Shown: positions 34,039 through 43,080 of the stretch, piece after piece
How the letters are laid out: every line of letters starts with the position of its first letter
Position numbering within the stretch: position 1 is the stretch's first letter
Translations under genes and position numbers: made by a program
The notes under the pieces: generated by a model
What the model saw: the letters and a program-made list of their open reading frames with translations, nothing else
Database searches by the model: none
What the model was told of the DNA's origin: nothing
Source of the DNA: Flavobacterium swingsii
Lineage (GTDB): Bacteria > Bacteroidota > Bacteroidia > Flavobacteriales > Flavobacteriaceae
Direction: 5' to 3'
DNA: 64,000 nt
NCBI RefSeq assembly: GCF_900111965.1
Contig: NZ_FOJT01000005.1
Span: 186,001 to 250,000 of the forward strand

Positions 34039-34191
34039 TTTTCTTTAATTTCAGATTTATGCGTTTTTCAGGTAGTATTGCTTGTAACTCATAAACAAAG
34101 GTTTATCATACAAACGGCTATAATCATTTGTAAATAATTAAAAACGTATTTATTTATCTTTCAAAGATAATAAAATCGGTGGCTAAAAAAA

Positions 34192-34533
34192 TCAATACTT
34201 ATAATGAAATCTAATTTTAGTAATTCTAAAAACCGTTTCGCTGTATTGTTCTAAAAACTCAAACTTATTTCTACCAGGTTCTTCTAAACTAATAATGTTT
34301 TTAGCAGAAATCTCGAAGTACATTTTTTCGCCTTCAAACATAAATCGCTCACCATTATTCCGGTAAGCAGAACGAATGAGTTCAAACTCGGATAAAGTCC
34401 ATGTTATAAAATCAGGATTATTTACTTCTGAATTTGAGTACAAACCTTCGGTGATTTCGGTTTTGCAACCATAATATTTTTCGATATTTTCGAAAAAATG
34501 AATTATTTTTTGGTTTGTTTCTTCTGAAGTCAT
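34192..34533 (-). CDS. Hypothetical protein, 113 residues
   Basis: A soluble, acidic protein: N-terminal helix NQKIIHFFENIEKYYG, then beta strands with YFEISAKNIISLEEPGRNKF and a basic end ITKIRFHYKY. No signal peptide, membrane segment or known motif that I can name. It is a single minus-strand gene followed by repeat-rich DNA; about 150 bases between it and the lipoprotein gene hold no gene. Confidence 0.65.
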   Translation of the reverse strand: MTSEETNQKIIHFFENIEKYYGCKTEITEGLYSNSEVNNPDFITWTLSEFELIRSAYRNNGERFMFEGEKMYFEISAKNIISLEEPGRNKFEFLEQYSETVFRITKIRFHYKY

Positions 34534-34552
34534 ATCGTAAAGATATAATTTT

Positions 34553-34593
34553 TTGCAAAAAAAAAACCATCTCGTTATTTTTAACGAGACGGC
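34553..34593 (-). terminator. Terminator of the small GNAT-like gene (minus strand)
   Basis: On the minus strand CCGTCTCGTTA pairs with TAACGAGATGG (arms 34592-34582 and 34577-34567) with one G-T pair, followed by a run of ten T. Confidence 0.85.
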
Positions 34594-34605
34594 TTCTGTT
34601 ATAAT

Positions 34606-34890
34606 TTATAATCTAATTCCTGGAGGAAGTAATTCTTTATAAACGGGGTTTTTCTTAAAAAACAATACAATTTTTGGCAAAATAGGAACAACTTTTAGTT
34701 TTCGTTCTATAGCAATTGCCATGATGTTTTTTAATAAATCGGAAATAAAATCCTCGTCGGTAAAATTTTCAGGAACATTCAAACGAGTGAGAAATATCTT
34801 TTTTTCTTGAAAAGAATATTCAACTGAAATTAAATGTCCATTTAATGTGGTTTCAAACTGTCGAGAAAACGTATTGTCTTTAATTTCCAT
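34606..34890 (-). CDS. Short GNAT-like protein of the YjdJ/NATD1 type, CoA motif degenerate
   Basis: A 94-residue protein with the layout of the small GCN5-related family (Acetyltransf_CG): strands HLISVEYSFQEKKIFLTRLNVP, a helix and strand LKVVPILPKIVLFFKKNPVYKELL, which matches the end of that family well. The acetyl-CoA loop, normally RGxGxA, reads NFTDEDFISDLLKN here, without glycines. It may thus bind another ligand or be inactive. Its own terminator follows. Confidence 0.7.
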   Translation of the reverse strand: MEIKDNTFSRQFETTLNGHLISVEYSFQEKKIFLTRLNVPENFTDEDFISDLLKNIMAIAIERKLKVVPILPKIVLFFKKNPVYKELLPPGIRL

Positions 34891-34995
34891 ATTTTTTCAA
34901 AAAATAATATTGACTATACTTACAAGTCAATCAAAATGAATTATTTTTATACAAAAATAGGAAAAATAAACCGTTTTTGCTAAATAAATGTTAAA

Positions 34996-35652
34996 ATGAC
35001 TAAAATTCACATATACTTTATGCCTGGTTTGGCAGCGAGTTCTTCCATATTTGAAAAAATAAAATTACCTGAAGATGTTTTCGAAATTCATCTGCTTGAT
35101 TGGATAATGCCTGAAAAGACAGAATTGCTAAAGAATTATGCCGAGCGTATGTCGAAATTTGTAAAACATGACAAAGTAGTTTTAGTTGGCGTTTCTTTTG
35201 GTGGTATTTTGGTTCAGGAAATGGCTCAATTCTTAGATCTTAGGAAATTAATTATTATTTCGAGTGTAAAATCTAATAAGGAATTGCCAAGCCGAATGAA
35301 AATTGCTAAAACTACTAAAGCATACAAACTAATTCCGACAAGTTTACTTTCAAATGTAGAAGCGCTTACAAAATACGCTTTTGGAACAATGATAAAGGAA
35401 AGGGTGAAATTGTATAAAAAATATCTCACTATGAACGATAAAGTCTATTTAGATTGGGCTATTGAGCAAGTTGTGTGTTGGGAAAGAACAATTGAAGATG
35501 ATAATGTGATTCACATTCACGGAGATAACGATAGTGTTTTTCCGGCTCAAAACATTAAAAATTTTATTAATGTAAAAGCGGGAACGCACATTATGATTAT
35601 TAACAGATACAAGTGGTTTAACGAGAATTTGCCGGATATAATTCTGAAATAA
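34996..35652 (+). CDS. Alpha/beta hydrolase
   Basis: A 218-residue single-domain hydrolase: IYFMPGLAASSSIFEKI (oxyanion region), nucleophile elbow GVSFGG around residues 61-66 and IHGDNDSVFPAQ with the acid. A catalytic His is probably in GTHIMI near residue 200. Substrate unknown. No signal peptide. It precedes the lytic transglycosylase gene by 38 bases in the same direction. Confidence 0.85.
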   Translation: MTKIHIYFMPGLAASSSIFEKIKLPEDVFEIHLLDWIMPEKTELLKNYAERMSKFVKHDKVVLVGVSFGGILVQEMAQFLDLRKLIIISSVKSNKELPSRMKIAKTTKAYKLIPTSLLSNVEALTKYAFGTMIKERVKLYKKYLTMNDKVYLDWAIEQVVCWERTIEDDNVIHIHGDNDSVFPAQNIKNFINVKAGTHIMIINRYKWFNENLPDIILK

Positions 35653-35690
35653 AAACATTAATCAATACTTTTACGTCTTACATACAAAAC

Positions 35691-36578
35691 ATGAAAATAA
35701 TAAAAAATATAGTAATTGTTTTTGCAATTATTCTTGCAAGCGGATTTTTAATTTTTGCGACAACATACAATAGAAATTCAAATATTGGGATAAGTAATTT
35801 TCCAAAAGAAATAGATTTTGCTGGCGAAAAAACACCATTGCATATTTATGATGTTAAAGAACGTTTGGATAGAGAAATTTTGATAAATGAGAATCTGCAT
35901 TCATCGACCATATTGATAATGAAAAGAGCCAATAAATTTTTTCCTATTATCGAACCAATTTTGGCAAAATATGGTGTTCCAGATGATTTTAAATATTTAG
36001 CGGTTATCGAAAGTTCCTTAATTACGGCATCGGTTTCAAAAGCTGGAGCCAGCGGAATATGGCAGTTTATGCCAGAAACAGCTCGAGAAAAAGGTATGGA
36101 AGTTTCGGAAACTGTCGACGAGCGTTATCATCTCGAAAAATCGACCGAAGCAGCCTGTAAATATTTGCTTATAGCCAAAGAAAAATTTGGTTCTTGGACA
36201 CTTGCTGCGGCATCTTATAATGGCGGAATGGCGGGTGTTTCGAAACAATTAGAATCGCAGATGGTTTCTGACTATTATGATGTTTTGCTGGTTGAAGAAA
36301 CTTCACGTTATGTTTTCAGAATTTTAGCTTTGAAAGAAATCATGAAAAACCCAATTTCGTACGGTTTTAATATTCAAAAAGAAGAATTATACAGTAGTCT
36401 CCCTACTCGAAAAATAGATATAGATAGTAGTATTTCTAACTTGGCTTTGTTTGCAAAAACACAAGGGATTAATTATAAAATTTTGAAATACCACAATCCT
36501 TGGCTACGCGATAAAAAATTAGACAATCCTACAAAAAAGACATACAAAATCGAAATTCCTACCGAAGGTTATAACTAA
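35691..36578 (+). CDS. Lytic transglycosylase (SLT domain)
   Basis: A 295-residue exported or membrane-anchored protein, hydrophobic segment at 7-24. SLT domain from about 85: catalytic Glu107 in AVIESS, then SGIWQFMPETAREKGM, ERYHLEKSTEAACKYL and AAASYNGGMAGV. It cuts peptidoglycan glycan strands to 1,6-anhydro products. No LysM repeat is present. MltD/MltE-like. Complete. Confidence 0.92.
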   Translation: MKIIKNIVIVFAIILASGFLIFATTYNRNSNIGISNFPKEIDFAGEKTPLHIYDVKERLDREILINENLHSSTILIMKRANKFFPIIEPILAKYGVPDDFKYLAVIESSLITASVSKAGASGIWQFMPETAREKGMEVSETVDERYHLEKSTEAACKYLLIAKEKFGSWTLAAASYNGGMAGVSKQLESQMVSDYYDVLLVEETSRYVFRILALKEIMKNPISYGFNIQKEELYSSLPTRKIDIDSSISNLALFAKTQGINYKILKYHNPWLRDKKLDNPTKKTYKIEIPTEGYN

Positions 36579-36584
36579 TAAATA

Positions 36585-36617
36585 ACATAAAAAAACCACG
36601 CTAAGTAGCGTGGTTTA
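36585..36617 (-). terminator. Terminator of the TPR gene (minus strand)
   Basis: AAACCACGCT (36593-36602) pairs with AGCGTGGTTT (36607-36616). On the minus strand a run of seven T follows; on the plus strand the T-run is short, so it mainly ends the minus-strand gene. Confidence 0.8.
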
Positions 36618-36635
36618 AGGTATGTTTAATAAAAA

Positions 36636-37151
36636 TTAGATTTTTTTCATCTGATCTTTCATCATTTTTATTTGGTCTTTCAGCATATTTTGCTTGTCTA
36701 ATTTTTTAACTTCAGTAAGCAAATTAGTAGCCTCAATTTTACGTCTTCTGCTCAAAGCAATTCCTGCTAAATTTAGTTTTGCAAGAGCCAAATCCTGATC
36801 CATACTCAAACCCAAACTAATTGCTTTCTTAAAATATTTTTCAGCTTGAATCAAATTTGTCTGCGAAAGCATCAAACCATGTAGGTAATTAAAATAACCT
36901 TGTTGTTTTTGAACTAAAGCCGTTTCTGGGTTTTTTATCTTATCCAACCAACTTTTTGCTCCTTCAAAATCTTGTTTTCTCAATTTTAAGAAAGCCAAAA
37001 GAATAAATTCGTTTTTAAAATATAAGAAAATAGGAATTGCAGTCAATAAAATAAGGAAAATTCCGTTTCCAATATTTCCTTCGGTAAATTGCCAAATACC
37101 AGTAAATATAATCAGAGCCGCTATTACAAGCTTAATATTTCTATGAAACAT
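36636..37151 (-). CDS. Membrane-anchored TPR-like protein
   Basis: A 171-residue protein: two N-terminal membrane helices (about 9-25 and 28-46, with GIWQFTEGNIGNGIFLILL between), then helix pairs fitting tetratricopeptide repeats (QKQQGYFNYLHGLMLSQTN, QAEKYFKKAISLGLSMDQDLALAKLNLAGIA without the run written out in full) and a Lys/Met-rich tail. The TPR part probably faces the cytoplasm. Partner unknown. Its upstream region overlaps the rpmH promoter region on the other strand. Confidence 0.75.
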   Translation of the reverse strand: MFHRNIKLVIAALIIFTGIWQFTEGNIGNGIFLILLTAIPIFLYFKNEFILLAFLKLRKQDFEGAKSWLDKIKNPETALVQKQQGYFNYLHGLMLSQTNLIQAEKYFKKAISLGLSMDQDLALAKLNLAGIALSRRRKIEATNLLTEVKKLDKQNMLKDQIKMMKDQMKKI

Positions 37152-37214
37152 AGTAGTGTTTTTATAATGAATGGCAAATATAGTAAAAGAATTAAAATAT
37201 TTTTATAAAACCAC

Positions 37215-37244
37215 TTGCAAGAAAAAAAAATCATTGTATATTTG
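37215..37244 (+). promoter_or_regulatory. Promoter of rpmH
   Basis: TTG at 37215-37217, 19 bases, TATATTTG at 37237-37244, a full consensus promoter 60 bases before the ATG. Confidence 0.75.
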
Positions 37245-37304
37245 CACTCGGTTTGAAAGAAACCTACAACAAGATATTTATACAAGAATTTAAAGATACA
37301 CAAA

Positions 37305-37466
37305 ATGAGCAAAAGAACGTTCCAACCATCGAAAAGAAAAAGAAGAAACAAACACGGATTCATGGACAGAATGGCTTCTGCAAATGGAAGAAAAGTTTTA
37401 GCTCGTCGTCGTGCTAAAGGAAGACATAAATTGACTGTTTCTTGTGAACCAAGACACAAAAAATAA
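37305..37466 (+). CDS. rpmH: 50S ribosomal protein L34
   Basis: A 53-residue basic protein: [19 protein letters not shown], then [20 protein letters not shown], the L34 signature. Small enough to be overlooked by length filters; a longer frame on the opposite strand (37124-37477) is a shadow. It has its own promoter and terminator. The usual dnaA or rnpA neighbours are absent. Confidence 0.97.
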   Translation: MSKRTFQPSKRKRRNKHGFMDRMASANGRKVLARRRAKGRHKLTVSCEPRHKK

Positions 37467-37484
37467 TGATTTAACAATCAATAT

Positions 37485-37519
37485 AAAGCCGTTACTTTTA
37501 TTAGTAGCGGCTTTTTTTT
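37485..37519 (+). terminator. Terminator after rpmH
   Basis: AAAGCCGTTAC and GTAGCGGCTTT with one G-T pair around an 8-base loop, then T-run. Confidence 0.88.
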
Positions 37520-37549
37520 AAATCTGTTCATAAATATTAATAAATTTTT

Positions 37550-37629
37550 GAAGCTATTTCCCGCTATTCACTTCAATCTTTTTATTTTTAAAGAAAAAAT
37601 AAAAAGGATTTACGTTTCTATCGGGGCTA
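37550..37629. repeat. Dispersed compound-hairpin repeat, copy B
   Basis: AGCTATTTCCCGCT at the left and TATCGGGGCTA at the right, with TTCAATCTTTTTATTTTT pairing to AAAAATAAAAAGGAT in the middle. Same design as copy A at 28414. It lies between rpmH and carB. Confidence 0.75.
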
Positions 37630-37656
37630 AAACACACAACTAACTACAACTACACA

Positions 37657-40509
37657 ATGCCAAAAGACAATTCAATAAAATCGGTTTTAATTATAGGTTC
37701 AGGACCAATCGTAATCGGGCAAGCTTGCGAATTCGATTATGCAGGATCACAATCAGCACGTTCTATTCGTGAAGAAGGAATCGAAGTAATCCTTATCAAT
37801 TCCAATCCAGCAACCATCATGACCGATCCAACCATGGCGGATCATGTATATTTATTACCACTTACGACCAAATCGATTATTCAAATCCTGAAAGAACATC
37901 CACAAATTGATGCTGTTTTGCCAACAATGGGAGGACAAACAGCATTAAACCTTTGTTTAGAAGCTGACGAAAAAGGAATTTGGAAAGATTTTAATGTAAG
38001 ACTAATTGGTGTCGATGTAAATGCTATCGAAATTACCGAAGACCGAGAAAAATTTAAAAATCTTTTAAATAAAATAGGCATTCCGCAAGCACCAGCAAAA
38101 ACAGCAACTTCATTCTTAAAAGGAAAAGAAATTGCACAAGAATTTGGTTTCCCGTTAGTAATTCGTCCATCATTTACATTAGGAGGAACAGGAGCAGCAA
38201 TTGTTTATAAAAAAGAAGATTTCGACGAAAAACTAACCTACGGATTAGAAATGTCACCAATTCACGAAGTGCTTATCGATAAAGCATTAATGGGTTGGAA
38301 AGAATACGAATTAGAATTACTTCGCGACAAAAATGACAACGTAGTCATCATTTGTACTATCGAAAATATGGATCCAATGGGAATTCATACAGGAGATTCT
38401 ATCACGGTGGCGCCAGCGATGACATTATCGGACACGACATTTCAAAAAATGCGTGATATGGCAATCTTAATGATGAGAAGCATCGGGAATTTTGCGGGAG
38501 GTTGTAACGTGCAATTTGCAGTTTCGCCCGATGATAAAGAAGATATTGTAGCTATCGAAATAAATCCTAGAGTTTCTCGTTCATCAGCATTAGCATCTAA
38601 AGCGACGGGTTATCCAATTGCGAAAATTGCATCAAAATTGGCTTTAGGTTATCATTTAGATGAACTTCAAAATCAAATTACAAAATCTACTTCAGCTTTA
38701 TTCGAACCCACTTTAGATTATGTTATTGTAAAAATCCCTCGTTGGAATTTCGACAAATTTGAAGGAGCCGACAGAACTTTAGGACTTCAAATGAAATCTG
38801 TAGGAGAAGTTATGGGAATTGGTCGTTCGTTTCAAGAAGCATTACATAAAGCAACTCAATCATTAGAAATAAAAAGAAATGGTTTAGGAGCAGACGGAAA
38901 AGGATACAAAAATTACGAGCAAATTATTGATAAACTAACCCATGCAAGTTGGGACAGAGTTTTTGTGATTTATGATGCCATTGCAATGGGAATTCCTTTG
39001 TCACGCATTCACGAAATCACAAAAATAGATATGTGGTTCTTGAAACAATATGAAGAATTATACAGTTTAGAAAAAGAAATTTCTAAATACAAAATAGATA
39101 CTTTGCCTAGAGATTTATTGCTAGAATCTAAGCAAAAAGGATTTGCCGACAGACAAATTGCTCATATGATGGGTTGTTTAGAAAGTCAGGTTTATAAATT
39201 GCGTGAAGAGCAAAATATCAATAGAGTTTACAAATTAGTAGATACTTGTGCTGCTGAATTTAAAGCACAAACACCTTATTATTACTCGACTTTTGAAGCT
39301 GAAATAGAAACGGCAACTGGCGAAAAATATGTTCATAATGAAAGTATTGTAACCAACAAAAAGAAAGTAGTAGTTTTAGGTTCCGGACCCAATAGAATTG
39401 GGCAAGGAATTGAGTTCGATTACTCTTGCGTGCATGGAGTTTTAGCAGCAAAAGAATGTGGTTACGAAACCATCATGATAAACTGTAATCCAGAAACGGT
39501 TTCGACCGATTTTGATACAGCCGATAAATTGTATTTCGAACCTGTTTTTTGGGAGCATATTTATGATATTATCCGTCATGAAAAACCAGAAGGTGTTATT
39601 GTACAATTAGGTGGACAAACAGCTTTGAAACTTGCTGAAAAATTATCTAAATACGGAATAAAAATTCTTGGAACTTCGTTTGATGCTTTAGATTTAGCTG
39701 AAGACAGAGGACGTTTTTCAGAATTATTAACAGAACTTAAAATTCCATTTCCACAATTCGGAATTGCCGAAAATGCAGATGAAGCAAGTGCTTTAGCCGA
39801 TGTTTTAGATTTTCCATTACTCGTTCGTCCTTCGTATGTTTTGGGAGGACAAGGAATGAAAATTGTCATCAACAAACAAGAGCTCGAAGAACACGTTATC
39901 GATTTATTAAAAAATATTCCAGGAAATAAATTGCTTTTAGACCATTATCTTGATGGTGCTATCGAAGCTGAAGCTGATGCCATTTGCGACGGAGAAAATG
40001 TGTACATAATAGGAATCATGGAACATATTGAACCTTGCGGAATTCATTCTGGAGATTCTAATGCGACTTTGCCACCATTTAATTTGGGAGAATTTGTCAT
40101 GCAACAAATAAAAGATCATACGAAGAAAATTGCTTTAGCCCTTAGAACTGTTGGGTTAATAAATATTCAATTTGCGATAAAAGACGATACAGTTTACATC
40201 ATCGAAGCCAATCCGAGAGCATCTAGAACGGTTCCGTTTATCGCAAAAGCATATGGGGAACCTTATGTAAATTATGCAACCAAAGTTATGTTGGGAGAAA
40301 ATAAAGTAACCGATTTTACTTTCAATCCGCAATTAAAAGGTTATGCGATTAAGCAACCTGTTTTCTCTTTTAGTAAATTTAGTAATGTAAATAAAGCACT
40401 TGGACCAGAAATGAAAAGTACTGGAGAAAGCATTTTGTTTATAGATGATTTAAAAGACGACCAGTTTTACGAATTGTATTCTCGACGAAAAATGTATTTG
40501 AGTAAATAA
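37657..40509 (+). CDS. carB: Carbamoyl-phosphate synthase large subunit, without MGS domain
   Basis: A 950-residue synthetase with the two homologous ATP-grasp halves: first half KSVLIIGSGPIVIGQACEFD and RPSFTLGGTGAA, second half VVVLGSGPNRIGQGIEFD and RPSYVLGGQGM. It makes carbamoyl phosphate from bicarbonate, ammonia (from CarA) and two ATP for pyrimidine and arginine synthesis. E. coli CarB is 1073 residues; this one stops just after GPEMKSTGE...RKMYLSK, so the C-terminal methylglyoxal-synthase-like domain that senses UMP, IMP and ornithine is missing. carA is not adjacent. A terminator follows. Confidence 0.95.
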   Translation: MPKDNSIKSVLIIGSGPIVIGQACEFDYAGSQSARSIREEGIEVILINSNPATIMTDPTMADHVYLLPLTTKSIIQILKEHPQIDAVLPTMGGQTALNLCLEADEKGIWKDFNVRLIGVDVNAIEITEDREKFKNLLNKIGIPQAPAKTATSFLKGKEIAQEFGFPLVIRPSFTLGGTGAAIVYKKEDFDEKLTYGLEMSPIHEVLIDKALMGWKEYELELLRDKNDNVVIICTIENMDPMGIHTGDSITVAPAMTLSDTTFQKMRDMAILMMRSIGNFAGGCNVQFAVSPDDKEDIVAIEINPRVSRSSALASKATGYPIAKIASKLALGYHLDELQNQITKSTSALFEPTLDYVIVKIPRWNFDKFEGADRTLGLQMKSVGEVMGIGRSFQEALHKATQSLEIKRNGLGADGKGYKNYEQIIDKLTHASWDRVFVIYDAIAMGIPLSRIHEITKIDMWFLKQYEELYSLEKEISKYKIDTLPRDLLLESKQKGFADRQIAHMMGCLESQVYKLREEQNINRVYKLVDTCAAEFKAQTPYYYSTFEAEIETATGEKYVHNESIVTNKKKVVVLGSGPNRIGQGIEFDYSCVHGVLAAKECGYETIMINCNPETVSTDFDTADKLYFEPVFWEHIYDIIRHEKPEGVIVQLGGQTALKLAEKLSKYGIKILGTSFDALDLAEDRGRFSELLTELKIPFPQFGIAENADEASALADVLDFPLLVRPSYVLGGQGMKIVINKQELEEHVIDLLKNIPGNKLLLDHYLDGAIEAEADAICDGENVYIIGIMEHIEPCGIHSGDSNATLPPFNLGEFVMQQIKDHTKKIALALRTVGLINIQFAIKDDTVYIIEANPRASRTVPFIAKAYGEPYVNYATKVMLGENKVTDFTFNPQLKGYAIKQPVFSFSKFSNVNKALGPEMKSTGESILFIDDLKDDQFYELYSRRKMYLSK

Positions 40510-40512
40510 TAT

Positions 40513-40540
40513 AAAAGTCCCTTGATTGGGACTTTTTTTA
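40513..40540 (+). terminator. Terminator after carB
   Basis: AGTCCC (40516-40521), loop TTGATT, GGGACT (40528-40533), then T-run. Confidence 0.88.
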
Positions 40541-40567
40541 TGAATTAAAATGGTTTAAATTTACTTT

Positions 40568-41524
40568 ATGAAAGTATTTAAAAAAACAAATAAAAATCTT
40601 AAAACAGACAATCAAACTGGTTTTGGAACCAATGCTGCCAATTACGGTGGACGGTTTTTAGCTAAAGACGGATCGGCGAATATAGAAAAAAGAGGATTGC
40701 CTTTTTTTGATCAAATAAGTTGGTTTCACACACTTTTGCGTTTGCCAGCATGGAAATTTCAAATAATAATTTTTTCAGTTTTTATTTTGGTCAACTTTAT
40801 TTTTGCGGCCATCTATTATTTTATTGGAGTTGAACATCTAAATGGGATTGTTGCTAGTTCTGAAATTGAAAAATTCGGGCAAGTTTATTTTTTTAGTGCA
40901 CAAACATTTACAACAGTAGGATATGGACATATAAGCCCTGAAGGATTTTTAACAAGTGCCGTTGCATCTAGTGAAGCGCTAGTAGGACTTTTGGGATTTG
41001 CGTTGGCTACAGGTTTGTTCTACGGAAGGTTTAGTAGACCAAAAGCACATTTAAAATTTTCAGAAAATGCTATAATTGCGCCTTTTCAAGGTGGAAAAGC
41101 ATTGATGATTCGTGTTGCTTCCTATAAAAATACAAATTTGACCGATGCTGAAGCAAAACTAACATTAGCAATGAGAATTGAAGAAAATGGTGTAAATGTA
41201 AATCGATTTTTTCCTTTAGATTTAGAATACAGTACAATAAATTCTTTAACATTAAGCTGGACATTAGTGCACCATATTACAGAAGAAAGCCCATTGTATG
41301 GATATAGCAAAGAAGATTTTACTAATGAAAAAGGTGAGATTTTAGTTTTCGTAAAAGCTTTCGACGAAATGTTTAGCAATACAGTTGCTATTAGAACTTC
41401 CTATATTTTTAAAGAAATTGTATATGGAGTCAAGTTTCTACAAATGTTCGAGCATAGTACTGACAAAACAAAAACGGTCATTCATATAGATAAACTGAAT
41501 TTGTTTGAACAAGCTGAAGTATGA
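40568..41524 (+). CDS. Inward-rectifier-type K+ channel (KirBac)
   Basis: A 318-residue channel. TM1 about 66-86, pore helix and selectivity filter TTVGYGH at 115-121, TM2 about 128-153, then the Ig-like cytoplasmic Kir domain (KAHLKFSENAIIAPFQGGKALMIRVA, and LTLSWTLVHHI). The slide helix before TM1 has WFHTLLRLPAWK. It is a homotetramer in the inner membrane. It is unregulated by any neighbour visible here. Its 3' end nearly abuts the convergent YceI gene. Confidence 0.93.
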   Translation: MKVFKKTNKNLKTDNQTGFGTNAANYGGRFLAKDGSANIEKRGLPFFDQISWFHTLLRLPAWKFQIIIFSVFILVNFIFAAIYYFIGVEHLNGIVASSEIEKFGQVYFFSAQTFTTVGYGHISPEGFLTSAVASSEALVGLLGFALATGLFYGRFSRPKAHLKFSENAIIAPFQGGKALMIRVASYKNTNLTDAEAKLTLAMRIEENGVNVNRFFPLDLEYSTINSLTLSWTLVHHITEESPLYGYSKEDFTNEKGEILVFVKAFDEMFSNTVAIRTSYIFKEIVYGVKFLQMFEHSTDKTKTVIHIDKLNLFEQAEV

Positions 41525-41526
41525 TT

Positions 41527-42069
41527 CTAAAGTAAATTATAATCTAAACTTACTTGTACTCTTTTGGATACTTTATTACTTATAATAAAAGGTAAGTCGA
41601 TGTCAAAATCATCGGTATTCAACGTAAAATTGGAAACGATATTGGTTGTGTTTTCTTTTTTAGAAATCTTTGCCACAACCGAAATGTTTTTAGATTTTCC
41701 GTGTAATTCAATTGTGCCATTTATAACAAATTCTTGCTTTTGAGTTGTTAGTTTCGATACATCAAAATTTTCAATTTTCCCTTTGAAAATGGCTTTTGGA
41801 TATTTGTCGCTTTCAATATAATTTTCGTTAAAATGCTCTTGCATTAAAGCCGATTTAAACTTAAAACTTTTCATCATAGCCACACTCGCAATGTCTCCTG
41901 TTTTTGTGTTTAATAAACAAGCGGAGAGTTTGTTAGTTGCTTTTACTTCTTCAAACGAAGGGACTGAAGCTTCAAAAGTAATTTGACCAGTTTTTGTTAA
42001 AATTTTATCTTGAGCAATTGCGAAGTGGCTCATTAAGATAAGAACGAATATGGAAAATATTTTTTTCAT
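41527..42069 (-). CDS. YceI family periplasmic protein
   Basis: A 180-residue protein with signal peptide ending FAIAQ at about residue 19. The YceI lipocalin-like barrel is seen in KTGQITFEASVP, MMKSFKFKSALMQEHFNENY and ESDKYPKAIFKGKI. YceI proteins bind isoprenoid or other lipids in the periplasm. The start overlaps the cytochrome gene stop (TAATG), so they form one transcript, divergent from the ankyrin-DOMON-DUF5777 genes. Confidence 0.92.
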   Translation of the reverse strand: MKKIFSIFVLILMSHFAIAQDKILTKTGQITFEASVPSFEEVKATNKLSACLLNTKTGDIASVAMMKSFKFKSALMQEHFNENYIESDKYPKAIFKGKIENFDVSKLTTQKQEFVINGTIELHGKSKNISVVAKISKKENTTNIVSNFTLNTDDFDIDLPFIISNKVSKRVQVSLDYNLL

Positions 42070-42437
42070 TAGTTTACAAATCCATCAGTTTGCCATTTGA
42101 TTATTCTGTCGATAGTTTCTTGTGGTAATCTTGTTCCGCCGTTTGGCATCATTCCAGGTGTTCCTTGAGCTCTAGAGATTCTGTCTATTAAACCTCTTGT
42201 AAGGATTGCGTTTTTTACATCATTATAAGTAGTAAGTTGCATTGGTGCACCATTTACTGGAGGAGAGGAGTGGCAACCTAAACAATTTGCGCTTATGATT
42301 GGGGCAATATCAGTACTATATTTAATAGTTGTCGAATTATTTGCTGGAGGAACAGGCATTGTAATGTCCGACGTGCTATCGTTAGAACAAGATGACAATG
42401 TTGCAAACGCGGCTATTATAAAAAGAAGCTTATTCAT
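42069..42437 (-). CDS. Small c-type cytochrome lipoprotein
   Basis: A 122-residue protein. Lipobox LSSC gives Cys17 after a 16-residue signal. One haem motif CLGCH lies near residue 52, and GMMPNGG provides a candidate Met ligand near residue 96, as in class I cytochromes c. It is anchored on the periplasmic face or outer membrane. First gene of the pair with YceI. Electron donor and acceptor unknown. Confidence 0.88.
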   Translation of the reverse strand: MNKLLFIIAAFATLSSCSNDSTSDITMPVPPANNSTTIKYSTDIAPIISANCLGCHSSPPVNGAPMQLTTYNDVKNAILTRGLIDRISRAQGTPGMMPNGGTRLPQETIDRIIKWQTDGFVN

Positions 42438-42545
42438 AATAATTAAAATTTAAGTTAACTAATTTGATTTTTGTCTTAAAATTTATATAAAAATAAATTA
42501 AATTCCGGATTAATATTGTTAAATTTGATATAAACTATTTGTAAA

Positions 42546-43079
42546 ATGAAGCTTTATTTGAAATTTATTTTATTATTTGTGATTTTGATTGCTTTTTCGG
42601 CAAATTCGTTCTCGCAAAATGATGTTTTTAATATAGCACGTTCAGGAACTGTCGAGGGTCTAAAAATATTAATAAATAAAGATTTAGATATAATAAATAC
42701 TAAAAATGAAAATGGTTTTACACCACTAATATTAGCTTGTTATAAAGGAAATGTGGCGGTTGCAAAATTCTTAATAGAAAACAGTAAAACTATTAACACT
42801 TCGAGTGATATGGGAACGCCACTTATGGCTTGTGTAGTGAAAGGCAATAATGTAATTGCGGAATTATTATTACAAAAAGGAGCAAACCCAAATTTAACAG
42901 ATAATAAAGGAACTACCGCATTAATGTACGCAGCGCAATTTCAGAATATTGATGCAATTAAATTATTATTAAAATATAAAGCTGTCATACAAAACAAAAA
43001 CAAGGAAGGGAAAACTGCCTTTGAGTTTGCTGTATTTACTAACAATGAAGAGATTATTAATATTTTAAAAATAAACTAA
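42546..43079 (+). CDS. Exported ankyrin-repeat protein
   Basis: A 177-residue protein with signal peptide (about 24 residues, ending SFSQN) and four ankyrin repeats: NENGFTPLILACYKGNVAVA, GTPLMACVVKGNNVIAELLLQ, GTTALMYAAQFQNIDAIKLLL and GKTAFEFAVFTNNEEIINIL. Periplasmic ankyrin proteins are partner-binding modules; in some bacteria they go with catalase or redox enzymes. TAAATTTG at 42530-42537 lies just before the ATG, so the leader would be nearly absent if used. DOMON gene follows after 1 base. Confidence 0.9.
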   Translation: MKLYLKFILLFVILIAFSANSFSQNDVFNIARSGTVEGLKILINKDLDIINTKNENGFTPLILACYKGNVAVAKFLIENSKTINTSSDMGTPLMACVVKGNNVIAELLLQKGANPNLTDNKGTTALMYAAQFQNIDAIKLLLKYKAVIQNKNKEGKTAFEFAVFTNNEEIINILKIN

Positions 43080-43080
43080 A

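Noticed and set aside
37124-37477. Minus-strand frame of 117 codons overlapping rpmH
   Set aside because: Antisense shadow of the L34 gene; Leu/Phe/Cys-rich noise, no family.
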